A DNA stretch of 64,000 nt, taken from assembly GCF_964656455.1 (NCBI RefSeq), contig NC_135726.1, forward strand, positions 20,285,168-20,349,167. Reading direction: 5' to 3'. The notes under the pieces were generated by a model that did not search any database, was not told the origin of the DNA, and worked only from the letters and a program-made list of their open reading frames with translations. Positions within the stretch are counted from its first letter, which is position 1. Each line of letters begins with the position of its first letter. Origin of the DNA: Halichoerus grypus (Eukaryota; Chordata; Mammalia; Carnivora; Phocidae). Positions 9,941 through 21,604 of the stretch are shown one piece after another. The position numbers and the translations under genes were made by a program.

Positions 9941-11490
9941 AATTCTGGGTTTCATTCTTAACATTGAAAAAAATTAAGTATTTCTAATGACTCATTTATA
10001 TTTCTCATTTAAGATAATTGTGATCTTTTCATAACCCTATTTATGAGCTGTTGCGTGCTGCTTTTATTGTTTATTTAAAATCAAATCTGTTTTGCAAATG
10101 TTTTTTTCAGACAAGATTCTGTAACGCCATGTAAAGCTTTCTTGTACGTCCTCAGTGTTAGCGTCCTGGCTTCCCTCCGCGTACATCTTCTGAAAAAGAA
10201 GGATGCTAAAGATCTAGGTCAGTCTCTGATTTTGCAATACTTGATATATAATAGGCGTTTATCTTGCCTATCAGTAATTCAGTGGCTATGAGAGATGAAT
10301 CCATGAGGAAATGAAAGGATCGGAACTCGAAACTTCCAAGATGTGGGTTTTCTGCCCCATACTGAACATTTGGGGGTTGCGGGAGTGAAGAGTCAAAAAT
10401 ACAAATTTGCCACGTGTAGTTATCAGACATCCGATGTTACTCTGTTTTTCCCTACTTTGATTTTGCCAGGCTATCATAATGACTCTGACACTTGAAACTG
10501 CTTATTTTTTCCTCCTGTGATTATAACTCCTCATAAAATAATGTGGCATTTCAAATTTTGATAAAAGAAAGAGCAATTCATTTCCAAAACTCAGTTTTAA
10601 AATATGCTTTGGGCAATAAGCTCAGAATGAGGGCAGGGACCATGGTGTATTCTGAGGGTCAATTCCAGTATGCCTACTGTCTCTGGAAGTCCCATCTAGC
10701 TGCCTGGGGACTGGGACTTCCATGAAGGGCATTTCACCTGTTCCTTTAGGCCAAAGGTCAAAATGTAGCAATACTCGGGGAAAGATCACACAAAGTCATG
10801 CTACAAGTGTTTTCCCTCTTTCCCCCTAGACACAGGGCACATGCTTTCTCCTGGATTGCAGACAATTTTTAGATTTATCTCTTTTTTATTTTTACTTTAT
10901 TGTGAAAGTTTGTTTCAAGCATTTCTTGATATCCTGCTACATCCTATTTTTATGACTCAGTCAAAATGCATAAAAAGAAAAATGTTTTTATGAAGTGCTC
11001 ACTTTCATTTTCCTTTGCATTTAAATCAAATTGTCTCAACCCTTCAGTGGAATAAATTCTGTGGACAATGTCACTTTGGAATCTTTCATTTCAATGAAGG
11101 ATTGTACATTCTCAATACTTCCATAATTGCAGGTTTTGTTCATTTTTTATATAGTTTTTGTAATCCAAAGAATATTTTGCTAGATTTGCACAGATCTCCA
11201 ACTGAATTTGAAATAAAGAAATAATTCAAAAGGAATATGAATAGCACTTAAACAAGAATACAGCTGTAAGTAACCCCGTCACCATGGATGATCCTTTTTG
11301 TCTAGGAATGTATTTAGATTAGATTTGACAACTACATTTTTACATTTTTATGTTTAAGTTTAAAAAAAAAGGCTGTCTAATTTTTAATAGTTAAAATACG
11401 TGTTTTCTTTTTTTTTTTTCCTTTTTATCTTCTCTTTTTTACTTTAAGCCTCTATTGTTTGTAGAACCCTCTTAGAAGCTTGGAAATAAA
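9941..11490 (+). other. CDH11: Possible extended CDH11 3' UTR with distal poly(A) signals
   Basis: AT-rich, repeat-free sequence continuing from the proximal 3' UTR. It has further AATAAA hexamers at 11212-11217 and 11485-11490, and the latter is followed by T-rich DNA (11506-11530). The lack of old repeats over about 1.5 kb, in a region that is otherwise repeat-rich, hints at constraint. Whether long transcripts are made cannot be told from the sequence. Confidence 0.4.
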
Positions 11491-12439
11491 ATGTCTTTCC
11501 CGACTAGTGGAGTCCTCTTTCATTTGGAACATATTGCCTTAAAAGCAATCTTCGTTTAAGTGGTTCTTCTTTATTTCGATATAGAGTAATTACTGCTTTA
11601 TGACATTGATTCAGCTAAAGAAGGAACACTTTTCTGTTCTTCTTGTCCTTGAGTAGTGGCTTTTGTTTACATTCATCATTCATTCATTCATCCATTCATT
11701 CATTCAATCATTAAAATCTTATTTGGTAGACCCGGCTATCGACTTCAGGATGCACAAAGAATCTTGCTACCTTCCTTGATATCTTTTGGTCTTCCCAACC
11801 CTGTTCCAAAGTATCTATCCTGTTGTCTTGTAATCACCTATTGATCTCTGTGCCCACCCACCTTCCCAGACAGTGCAACAGGATACTTTCTCTCCCTGAA
11901 GGTTGAGGGAACAAAATATATAAGAGATATAACAGGAGATGGTGAGATGTTGACCGTGTATGAGGAGGGTAGGCCAATTGCAGCAGTTCTGAACAGATCT
12001 TGTGTTTAGCCAAATTATATCTTATATGCCAGTGTTCCTGGGGATGGTGGGGAGGAAAAGAGAGCAGATGACCTACATGGCTTGGAGAAACTTACTAAAA
12101 ATACACATTCATGGTGCCCAGAGAGTATCACTCTGCACAGCAGGGGGGACCCAGTCCAAAATATTTTCAGTTGTTCCTAGGTGATTGTGAGTATAATTCA
12201 CCTCTTTTTGAGAGCCTCTGTAGGACAATGGTGGTGAGTGGAAGGGAGGAGGTGAATTGGGATCTCTGAGCACAGGAGTGGCCAAATCTATGTGGCAGGC
12301 AGTATGGAGGACAGATTAGGAATATCACCTACAGGCAGTCCAAGAGGGTTTTTATGAAAGCTAAGATAAGATATAATCAGGGCCTAAAATAATTCAGTAA
12401 ATAGGGGATGGGAAGGAGGCGAGGCTTCTCCACTTCTGC
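11491..12439. other. Intergenic start of the region downstream of CDH11
   Basis: Apart from an ATTC/ATCC simple repeat at 11668-11713 I recognise nothing definite. The segment around 12230-12380 may belong to the L2-era family seen at 5500-6015, by loose resemblance. Open frames here are short and lack any motif. Confidence 0.5.
11668..11713. repeat. (ATTC)n simple repeat
   Basis: Tandem ATTC/ATCC tetranucleotides with a few substitutions, ending in CAATCATT. Confidence 0.9.
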
Positions 12440-12995
12440 ACTGCCATTAGCCTGGTCTAGACCATCCTCACCTCTGACTCGGAAGGACTGAGACAAACCC
12501 ATAGCCATTCTCTCTGACTTCCAACTTCTTCTCCACAAAAAAGCCAGAAAGATACTAACACACAACTCAGATCACATGAGTCCATAACCAAAACCTCTTA
12601 ACTGGTTTCCAAAAGTCTTGAATAAATTCCAACTCCCTTACTTTGTTGTTTTACATGACCAGGACCCTGCTAACCTGTCCGACTTTATCTCAACCCATTC
12701 TCCTTCCAGTGCACTATGCTCCAACCACGCTGGCCATCCATCAGTTAGTTCCTCTACAGACAAAACGGGCTCCCTTTCCATTCAAAGTAGGCCATGCTTT
12801 GTTGGTTTCCTTTGTATCAGCTGCAACTCCTTGAACTTAGTTTACTTACTGGCTTTTCCTGTGGGTATGGGTCTGACTGCCACAGCAGAGTATAGGCTCC
12901 AAGGACCAGGGATTGTGTTTTCTTAAGGTATGCCTAGTTTGCATGGTGCCTGGAACACAATACGTGTGCAAGCAATATTTCTTGAATGAATGATG
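12440..12995 (+). repeat. L2 LINE 3' fragment
   Basis: It carries the L2 3' pattern in sense: AACCTCTTAACTGGTTTCC (12590s), TGACCAGGACCCTGCTAACC (about 12656), CTCCAACCACGCTGGCC and, at the end, GGTGCCTGGAACACAATACG followed by TTCTTGAATGAATGATGG. That closing pattern is typical of L2 ends. Two overlapping open frames (12618-12926 and 12643-12834) are only readings of this fossil. Confidence 0.75.
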
Positions 12996-14429
12996 GCACA
13001 TCAATAAGGCAGATTATCCAGATGTGATGGCTGATTGGAGAATGCCAATATGATTTTAAGCTGCTTTATCTGAGAAATGGAGTGAATTGTGATCTTGGTG
13101 TCTGTGGTGATGAATCCAAAAGGAGAAATGAGTTTGTGGGGAAAAAAGTTGAATTAAGTTTGGGTTGGACTTATAAACTGGAGGTGCTTGTGAGACAGAT
13201 GGGACACTGTCAGGTAGGTCATCAGAAATTGGGATTTGCTGCTAGCACCCTACACAGGTGGGTTGAGTACGTAGAGTAGAAGTCATCACAGGGCCCTGAA
13301 AGTCTCTGGAGTGACTGTTTCTAAGTAGAGCTCACTGTTCTCTGCCAACTGAAAGGCGTATTTCGATGGTGAAGTAAGTCCGTCCCTCTGGTGCTGACAA
13401 GTAATGCTGACTTTAGTTTTATTAATACAGATAATTAGTAAGCATAAACCTTATTCATGTATGTCAAATGCTTTGAAAAATAAGAAAGGCGTATTAATTA
13501 ATTCACTAATTCTTTTCTTCAATCAGTGAGGCCTTTTTTTTGAGCTCTTGCTGTGTGGGAGAGCACGTATTAGGCGTGAAAAACTGATCTCATTCCTGTG
13601 AGAAGGCAAAGTATGGGCTCTACTGGCAGAGATGGTGAATGAGAGGCTAAGTGTCTCTCCCAAGCATCACAGGAAGTGGTTGTCAAAGCTGGATGCGAAC
13701 GGGTCCCATTTCTGCCACCTCAGTCCAGGGGTTTATCCTTTAAACTTAGGTTAAAGAGCCAAAAACGTCATTCTTCATCATCAGTGATTCAGCTGAGACA
13801 GTGGTGGTAATGGGATGCACATTTCCTCCCTCCATGGGTTTGGCTTCTTACTTTGAATAGCCATTGGCCGCAGAGCTGGACAACGGGATCTAGTCAGACC
13901 TCTCATTGCCTAACCCGCCTTCTACGTCCAAAGATAAATGGGACAAGATCGCACATTGTTTCAGCTGGGGTTTGCATGTTTCTACAATGTGAATGTTGAA
14001 AATCAAATTTAAAAAAAAACTGATTAGGCATTTTATAGTTGTTTGTATTATGCTTCATACAGAAATTTGATATTTCATCCTATGGGATTAAAATTGTGTT
14101 TTTTTTTTTTTTTAAGTCAATGTCAGGAACCTCTGTCAGGTCCCAATGGCCTAAAAGTGAGAACTGAATTTTTATCTTGCAGACTAACTCAACTCATCAT
14201 TTTTTTAATAATCAAAGGCTACCATCTCCAAAGGGCCTTCTTCATTCCAGGTGTCCATACATTTTAAACATGATTTTATAGTTCTTTGTCACTTTAATCA
14301 CCTAACTAACTGCCACTACTTAGCTACTCGTCACAGGCTCACAGAGCCAATGCTCCCCTCGCACTGCTCAGAGCTCAGATCTTCTGCTCAACAGTGAAAG
14401 CAACGTACCCCTTGTTGGGTGTGGCACTC
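12996..14429. other. Intergenic, with a MIR/L2-like fragment at about 13495-13745
   Basis: The part from about 13495 to 13745 has TGAGCTCTTGCTGTGTGGGA and, later, AAAGCTGGATGCGAACGGGT, both reminiscent of ancient MIR/L2-era repeats in antisense. The rest is unique-looking, with a T-run at 14100-14115. Nothing coding was recognised. Confidence 0.45.
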
Positions 14430-14625
14430 AATACACGCCTGTCTGTATACGGCTCCAACAATGACTAGCTGTGTGACTTCAGACAGTCATCTTGACCTCT
14501 CTGAACTTCATTTTCCACAAACATGCAAAGCAAATAATTTCCACATTGCCAAGTGGTGGCAAAGGATCAATGAGCTCGTTTCTAGAGTTACTACCAGTTC
14601 CTAGAACAGAGGAAACACTCAATAG
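14430..14625 (+). repeat. MIR fragment
   Basis: Contains TGACTAGCTGTGTGACTTCA followed by CTTGACCTCTCTGAACTTCA and TTTTCCACAAACATGCAAAG, the central MIR core in sense, then a diverged 3' part with CAATGAGCTCG and CTAGAACAGAGGAAACACTC. Confidence 0.75.
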
Positions 14626-16394
14626 AAGGGAGTGATTTTATTGTTAGTGTCCATATTTTTTTCCCTGTTCCAGATTTCAGGACAAGGTAAGGGAAGAATT
14701 TGCCACCTCCTGCTTCCCATTTCCTCTTCAAAATCAACTTACTCTCATCTCTCTCCTGAGCCAAGAACAGAACATAGCTTAGCACATGGTAGTTTAGTTG
14801 AGGCAGAGAACGAGCAAGTTCCCTACCACCAAACAGAATTTTTTTTAAATTAAACTAATTATCTGATCAATGAATTCACTTCTGTTTGATTGCAATATGT
14901 AGCATAAAACTGGCAAAGCAACATGTAAAATAGCTTTTAAATATTTTATTAGAAGACAATAAGTAAATTCACATGATTATGAATTGTATTTAACTGGATA
15001 GAAACTATGTATCATATGGTATTTGAAATTTGGATGAGCTTGTCAAGAATTGCAAAAACTGACATTTCTAATATAAGGAATTTCATATTTGATATATTTT
15101 TGTTCATTTGTTAAAAAAATGGTCTCCTTTTTTATAGACATAATTCTCTGAAAATATTTAGATTCAAAGACATACAATTTCATTAGAATACTTTTCTTTC
15201 ATAATAACTCTGATGAGTTTAATTTAACCACAATTTTTACTTCATTTAGCACTCAGAAAATTGGAAATTATTTGATGCTATAGTAAACTTCTCCTTTTTA
15301 AGTTTTTTTTTTTTTTCAAACACTAACTGGCATATGGAAGAAATAGTAATGCTTGGAAGTACAATTTTCAAATAATTTTCTGTCATGAATTAGTAATGAG
15401 GTGGTCAGTTTGATGATGCTGACCCACCAAACTAGATTAGACCTCCTGTGGGGCACCCACCTTTTCTTTTCTACATTTTGGATTTTCAGCACAGAAAAGG
15501 CACTAAGTAATATTAGGGGCAGGAATATAGTAATGGATGGATAAAGGGAAATAAATTCTTCCTTTCATGTTCTAGATTTTATAGAATTCTAAACTCCTAG
15601 AAATGGATAAGAGAATTCATCTAGGTATCCTTCCTTGCTCCCTACCCCCATGTTTTGATAGTATCATTATAATGATTTGGATTTAGATTTTACGTGACTT
15701 GATACTCCTCCCAGGACAGTCACCCAACACACAACTCAGATCAATTGGTCCAATACCCTGAATGGATGGAAGTGCTGTCAGGTGATGTATCTGACTTGCT
15801 AGCCCTGAAAAAATTTGCTTAATTTCTGTGGGTCTCATTTTCTTTATACAATAGGGATATGTAATCTCTGTCTGGCATGGCTCCAAGAATTCCAGAAAAG
15901 GATGACCTAGAATAGGCAATAACCTAAATGTATAAATTGCACAAATGAATGATTTTATTGTTGCTGTGCTTGCTGTTATTTGGACTTTTTCCTACTGTAA
16001 ACTGGATCTTTCCAGCATCTGTAAATGCTTCTGGAGTTAACCTCAGATCCAGAAGCAAATTTAAGGGACTCTGGATTCTCTTTGTAAGACCTGATCTGTT
16101 GGCCCCAGGGTAGGCTTTAAAATGGGGACTGCATCATGTTGTGCAGAGATTATGGCCCCAGGGGTTCTTCCAGCCCAGCAGCCTCAGCACCAGCAGGGAA
16201 ATAGTAACTCCTAGGCCCAGGCTAGGAGGGCTCCTGATCCCAGTGGTCCATTGTTTTCTAAGTGTGGAATATGCATTTCTGAATTTCTGATGGTTGGAAG
16301 AAATGGTTTTAAAGCGACATTGAATAACAATACACTTTAAAGGGAGAAAGGTATTCCCTTTTAAATTACTAAGCAGATAATCTGCACACAATTC
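14626..16394. other. Intergenic, mostly unique AT-rich DNA with a MIR trace at 15795-15920
   Basis: The segment 14880-15420 is very AT-rich with no recognisable repeat. At 15815-15900 there is TTGCTTAATTTCTGTGGGTC followed by CATTTTCTTTATACAATAGG, a weak sense MIR core. Nothing else was recognised. Confidence 0.45.
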
Positions 16395-17106
16395 TCCCTC
16401 TGTCTGGAATCCACTTCCCCCTAAGATGGCTCATTCCAGCCTCCTATTCCCTGTCCACCATATTGCTCGTCTGTCATTCTCCTCAGAGTGACAAAGACTG
16501 TCTACTTTGACCAAACTTTAATCAGGCTCCTCTGAGTCCTCTGTCCCTATAGGCCTGAAATTGGCCATTCTTCTGTCTTTGTAGAATCTGCTTTGAGCAA
16601 GAATCCTGCTAAGCTGGTGTAGTGAAAATTCCCTACCCTTAGTATCTGACTACTCTCATTCTTAATCATCCAAGTCTATCTTCAGCAAGAATCCTGTTGA
16701 GTAGGTCTAGCAAGAATCCCCCTTACTTAGATGTTTCCTCTTAGTAATTTTCTATCCACTGATCCCCATCTGCTTCTGTGATGGAAATCCCCACTTGTCC
16801 CTGTCTAAGCTGGATTTGAGTTCTTGCTCTCTCTCCAACTAGAAAATCCCATTGTAGTAGCCCTACTTGAATAAAGTGTGCCTTACCGTCTTTAACAAGT
16901 GTCATGAATAATTTTTTCTTTAACAAGAGCACATATTATTTTCTGATATTTTTATCTTTTCAATGCACTGTTTACTTTCAGTAAATGTATTTACTCTCTA
17001 GAATGTAAGCTTCATGGGGAGCAAAGACTTTATCTTTTTTACTGTGTATCCTGGAGCCTAGAACAGAGCCTGCTATGTTGTAGATATTCAATAAATAATT
17101 GTTGAC
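16395..17106 (+). repeat. L2 3' end split by an LTR-like insertion
   Basis: The left part (16395-16499) reads CTCCCTCTGTCTGGAATCCA, the usual L2 phrase. The right part (about 16926-17106) has TAGAATGTAAGCTTCATGGG then GGAGCCTAGAACAGAGCCTG and ends CAATAAATAATTGTTGA, the L2 terminus. The segment between the two halves (16500-16925) does not belong to L2 and is annotated separately. Confidence 0.7.
16500..16925 (+). mobile_element. Probable solo LTR inside the L2
   Basis: About 425 bases interrupting the L2. It contains two imperfect internal repeats of the phrase AGCAAGAATCC(T/C)GCT (near 16597, 16685 and 16709). It ends with a polyadenylation-like segment (TTGAATAAAGTGTGCCTTAC, near 16867) followed by TTCTTTAACA, as many retroviral LTRs do. 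The family is not identified and no clear target duplication was seen. It is non-coding. Confidence 0.5.
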
Positions 17107-17439
17107 CTCTTAGGGGTGTTGGTTAAATTTTTATTGCTCGTTCTAATGGAGTAAGGGATAGTTTGAAGTTGTGTGTCTAACGATTATAGATTCCCTTTTT
17201 GAAAAGGGAAATAAAATCTCAAGATTAAAGTCTGCAGCAGCAAATCTGTAGCTAGAATTTAATAAAATGGTTTTCTTCCCATGAATTTATTGTGCAGTTA
17301 CCTTCTGTACTATGGAGAGTTTTCCACTCATAGCCAATAACACAATGTTTCCTTTTAAAATTGTGATACTGCAATTTATAATGAGAAATATTATGTTTAA
17401 TCTTCTTCCCCTTTCTGGCAGCATTCCTAAAACCCTTTG
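17107..17439. other. Intergenic, nothing recognised
   Basis: AT-rich sequence with short purine and thymine runs. No repeat or coding pattern was recognised. Confidence 0.5.
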
Positions 17440-18165
17440 GATTTCTTAAGTGATGAAAACAACCAAGGTGGCTTGTTCAGTTAATGAGATGACTTTTGGA
17501 CCCCACTTAAGGATGAGGGATAATTGCCAGGAGAACCAGCTATTTGATTAGAGGGTTGGAAGTTTAAGGCCCCCTGCCCAGACCTCCAGGGAGGGGAGAA
17601 GGGCTGGAAATTGAATCAATCACCAATAGCCAATGACATAATCAATCATGCCTATATAATGAAATAAAAAACATAAGGACAGGATTCAGAGAACTTCCAG
17701 GTTGGTGAACACATGGAGATTTAGGCAGAGTGGCCACTCAGAGAGAGCATGGAATTCCTGAGCCTTTTCCCCAGATCTTGCCTTGAGCATCTCTTCCATT
17801 TGGCTGTTCCTGAGTTATAACCTTTTATAATAAACCAGTAATCTAGTAAATAAAATATTCTTCTGAGCTCTGTGAGCTGCTCTAGCATATTCATTGAACC
17901 ATGGAGGAGGGATGCTGGAACTTCTGATCTATAGCCAGTCAATCAGAAACACAGGAGACAACCTAGGTTTGTGGTTGGCATCTGAAATTGGCAGGGTGGA
18001 GTGGGAACAGTCTCACAGGACTGAGCCCTTAACATGTGGAATCTGACACTACCTCCCAAGTCAGAATTCTTAGTGTCAGAATTCAGTAGGACACTCAGCT
18101 GCTGTCCATAGATTGCATAGATTGGGGTAATCTTCCTGTCCCCCACATTGGAATTGGCTGCAGAA
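17440..18165 (+). mobile_element. Solo LTR of ancient ERVL-like class
   Basis: An LTR-like arrangement: a CCAAT-rich part with AATCAATCACCAATAGCC (near 17612), a TATA-like box (CCTATATAATG at 17651), and a polyadenylation region with two ATAAAC/ATAAAA-type signals (17829-17853) followed by TTCTGAGCTCTGTGAGCTGC. Next comes the conserved end region with AGGAGGGATGCTGGAACTTC and ACTGAGCCCTTAACATGTGG. I recognise this as a widely spread mammalian ERVL-class LTR but cannot name the subfamily. No internal viral genes are present. Confidence 0.6.
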
Positions 18166-18344
18166 ACATTTAAAAGTACATCTGTTTAGATTTAAAAAAA
18201 AAAAAAAAAGCTACTTAAGATAAATATAGATTACATAAATAGCACATCTGTTATTCAGGTATGCTGATTGGGCAGAGGGTAGGTGGTGAAGGGCAATGTT
18301 GAATTCACTGGTACCCTGGGAGTTTGGACAACAAAGATGGTGTC

Positions 18345-18440
18345 CAGCCAACCCATTTTACGGATGAGAGAACTGAGGTTCTAGAAGATAAGATAACTTG
18401 CTTCAAGAATCAGAGCACTGAGAAGAGGATCTGGAAAAGA
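18345..18440 (-). repeat. MIR fragment (antisense)
   Basis: ACCCATTTTACGGATGAGAG then AACTGAGGTTCTAGAAGATA is the reverse of the MIR core. Confidence 0.6.
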
Positions 18441-18529
18441 AAATGAACTTCTCCTACTTGTGACCTCACTCTCAGTTCTAGGAAAACTAAACTCCAGTTG
18501 CCAGCCATCAAGTCATTTCTTACTAAAGG

Positions 18530-18880
18530 AAAGAAATGCCCAGATACAAGAATGACCTTCCCTGCATACCCACCATTGCTCTACTTAGATGCCACCTCCT
18601 CAGAAAGCTTTTCAGTGATCACCTTATATAAAACGACACCTAGTCCTTGTTACTGAGTCTCTTTCTAGCTATTTATCTCATTTTTCCCCTTTCTTTGCAC
18701 TTACCACTACCCGACATTATAATGAATGCCCGTGTATTGTTTGTTTGTGTCTCCCACCTCACTGTAGTGACAGTCCCATTGAAGACAGTGGCTTTGTGCT
18801 GTTCACCTCTGTTCACCCAGAGTCCAGAACAGTGCCTGGCATATACTGGGGCTCAATAAATAATTGTTGAATGAACCAAT
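18530..18880 (+). repeat. L2 LINE 3' end
   Basis: A well-kept L2 terminus. It has TTAGATGCCACCTCCTCAGA (near 18586), then AGCTTTTCAGTGATCACC, then GTGACAGTCCCATTGAAGAC, and closes GAGTCCAGAACAGTGCCTGG (near 18820) and CTCAATAAATAATTGTTGAA. The 70-codon frame at 18647-18859 is a reading of this fossil. Confidence 0.85.
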
Positions 18881-19338
18881 AAATAATGATAAGCATTATC
18901 AACACTAGGCTTTTAATTTGTAGTTTTGAGTGAGAATTTTTCATTCAGCTTCTTCTTTCAGTCCTATTTATTAATAGCAATGATGTCAATCAAATGAGGA
19001 TCAGAAAGGATATAACCACATCACTCCTTTAATACAAGGATTTCGGATACTGCTGGGTAGTAGGTGACCAGCAATTGTTAACCCTGTATGAGGGTTGCCC
19101 TCTAGCTCTTCTAGCATCTGAAAAGCTACAGCACCAAAAGCTAAGCATCCCCAGTGCCAAAGAAGAGACTCTAAACGAAGGGAACACAGCCCTATGTGAG
19201 TTGCACAAAGGGATCTTCTGGCTGTTTTTGCTCAGGGTGACAATGTCTAAATGAAAGAAAGTGTCAAAATCCCATTCTAATGACCCACAAGGATGTGGAG
19301 AGCTTTGCCATGAAGTGAGTTTCTAGTTAATGAGATAG
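18881..19338. other. Intergenic, nothing recognised
   Basis: No repeat family or coding pattern was recognised in this stretch. Confidence 0.5.
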
Positions 19339-19536
19339 ATTTTTTTTTTTTTTAAGATTTTATTTATTTGTGAGAGAGACAATGAGAGACAGAGAGCAGG
19401 AGAGGGAGGAGGGTCAGAGGGAGAAGCAGACTCCCTGCTGAGCAGGGAGCCTGATGTGGGACTCGATCCCGGGACTCCAGGATCATGACCTGAGCCGAAG
19501 GCAGTCGCTTAACCAACTGAGCCACCCAGGCACCCA
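19339..19536 (-). mobile_element. Carnivore SINE (SINEC type, antisense)
   Basis: Reverse-strand Can-SINE: a T-run at 19340-19353, AAGATTTTATTTATTTGTGA, a GA-rich block, then CCCTGCTGAGCAGGGAGCCT and, at the tRNA end, CCAACTGAGCCACCCAGGCA. The flank AGATTTTT recurs right after the element (19537), so a short target duplication is likely. Confidence 0.93.
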
Positions 19537-21100
19537 GATTTTTGTTTTAACTATGATGGATTATTAAACCCAGACTAGTTGGCAGAAAGGAAGCTCCAAT
19601 AGTTGCTAGTCATTCTGCTAAATATTTAACATCTGCTCTTACGTAATGGTGTGTAACACGCACATGATTCTCACACTCAGAGATCAAATGGTCTATTTAT
19701 TGGCAGCCTACTCTGTCCTAGAAATTGGAGCCGTTTAATATTCATAGTGATTCCCTTTCAATTATTCAACGTTACAGATAAAAGTCCAAATAAATAATGT
19801 ACTTTAGATACCACTGATTACGTGGGATTTTTTTTTTAAATTTCCAGCAAGATGACTGAAGTCCTAAAGATCCAAATGTCCCCTAGCCATTCTTTTGTTT
19901 CTTTGTTTGCTTATTAGAAACAAGTAGAAGCAGGGCTCTCATGTGGGGTATTACTAATAAACATGGTGACCACATGTCCTGGTTCTTCCCAAGACAGTCC
20001 TAGTGTTTGTAGTTGTAGAGTAATTTTGAATAGTGCCCCCTTTCATTCTCCAAAGTGACCAATTATGGGTAATCATTTTTATGGTCCTCCTACCAATAAT
20101 TTTGTCCCAGTGTGTTAACAGCATGATAAGTTTCCAATGGCCTGGAGAGACTTTTCCCACAAAGGCAGAAAGGTGATTAGCTACTCTAGGAAGGAAAGAA
20201 AAAAAAAAGGAACATAAACTTTGATCTTACTCATCTTAGAGAAATATTCCAGCCTATCAACTTCTCTTTGTAGGTTTAAACTTTAAGGCTGATTAAAAAA
20301 AAATAATAATAAACTTAACCCTCTTCCACAGGATATAGAAATACTAGGGAAAAAAAAGAATATTGTGTTCATATTGTTTATACAGTTTTATACTTCCTAT
20401 ATTTAACATAGAAGGAGTATTCAATATCAACAATAGGCTTTTTAAAAAAACACTTAAATTGCTACACAATATTACATTATATGGATGAATCACCACTTAT
20501 TTGTACACTAAATTAGCAATATCTATTCAACACCTTACTACAACCTGGGCATTCATCAGGGAAAACAATAATAGTGAAATAGACCAAGTCCCTGCCTTCA
20601 TAAGGATTAAGTTCTACTGGGGATGATCAGGCAATAATTAAGTCCTGACACAGTTATATAACTTGATAGGAAACCTGGTCCTTGATAGGACTTGCTTTCT
20701 CCAACTAATAAATGTTCTTCTGGCTTTACTTTTGTTCTTGTTCTTGATAATATCTTGCCCTTATCCAAGACCAATTGATTCAGAGTAGAATGGTATTTAC
20801 ACATCTGTATTTTTTTTAAAGCAGTGCCTTATCTAGCAGTATCGGATCCAGAGGTAAAAGGAAAAATTAGTAATACCAACTGTATTTTAAAAGTTGGTAT
20901 TTTTTTCATCATGCATTTTTTGCATTAATTTTGATTTTCTCAACAAATTTGGGTTAGATTCTATTTATCTTGTTAATTGAGTTTTTGGTGCTCCCTTAAA
21001 TTTTCCACCCAAGGCCAGTGTCTCAGGGGCAATGCCTCACCCATGGGATTCTAATGCCCTCGTTGTAAAGGCTGAGCAACTTGCTCCAGTGACTGGTGTA
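19537..21100. other. Intergenic, with an L2-like fragment at about 20515-20640
   Basis: A weak L2-era phrase occurs at 20575-20640 (AGACCAAGTCCCTGCCTTCA then GGATTAAGTTCTACTGGGGA). The rest, including A-runs near 20200 and 20300 and AT-rich DNA at 20380-20520, matches nothing I know. Confidence 0.45.
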
Positions 21101-21262
21101 GGCCAACACATCTCAAATTTTCATGTTCATGTGAATCGATTGGGGATTTTGTTGTAAACTGACTCAGTACGGCTGGGGTGAACTGGAGGTCATATGTCTG
21201 TAACAAGCTCCTAGGTGATGCTGTTGCTTCTGGTGTATAGGCCGCATCTGCATAACAAGGTT
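21101..21262 (+). repeat. MER5-like DNA transposon remnant (hAT-Charlie)
   Basis: The order CACATCTCAAATTTTCATG, GTGAATCGATTGGGGATTTT, CTGACTCAGTACGGCTGGGG, then AACAAGCTCCTAGGTGATGC and TGCTTCTGGTGTATAGGCC follows the MER5A consensus. It is a non-autonomous DNA transposon with no coding capacity. The 143-codon antisense frame across it (21051-21482) has no recognised domain. Confidence 0.75.
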
Positions 21263-21540
21263 CTGAGCTATTCTGAAAGGTGTAAGATAGAGCACACATC
21301 ATATGCACACAGAACCAAACTGAATGTATCCCACTGAAGGCAATCCCCTTCCACATGGAGTAAAGGTAAAGTGGACAAGGGAGCTCTCTGTGGTGAGTCA
21401 TTTCATAACCCACAGGACTCCCCATTAGGTAAATTGAGATGTGAAAAGCCAGCAGCTCTATGTCCAACACTCCTCTGGCCATTACTATTGATCAGGGGAT
21501 GATATCATTCCTGCCAGAAGGTGACCCAAACGCAGTTGCT

Positions 21541-21604
21541 TGGAAATACCATCGGTTGCCTGCCTTACTTTATGGAAATACCATTGGTTGTCTGCCTTAC
21601 TTTA
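21541..21604. repeat. Perfectly spaced 32-bp tandem duplication
   Basis: Copy 1 (21541-21572) and copy 2 (21573-21604) read TGGAAATACCATCGGTTGCC and so on, and differ at two positions only, both C in copy 1 and T in copy 2. The duplication is recent and local. Confidence 0.95.

Noticed and set aside
17440..18165. Possible promoter with TATA-like box and CCAAT
   Set aside because: These are the normal parts of an ancient LTR. No downstream transcript unit or exon was recognised.
21051..21482. 143-codon open frame on the minus strand
   Set aside because: It runs through a MER5-like DNA transposon remnant and has no recognisable protein similarity.
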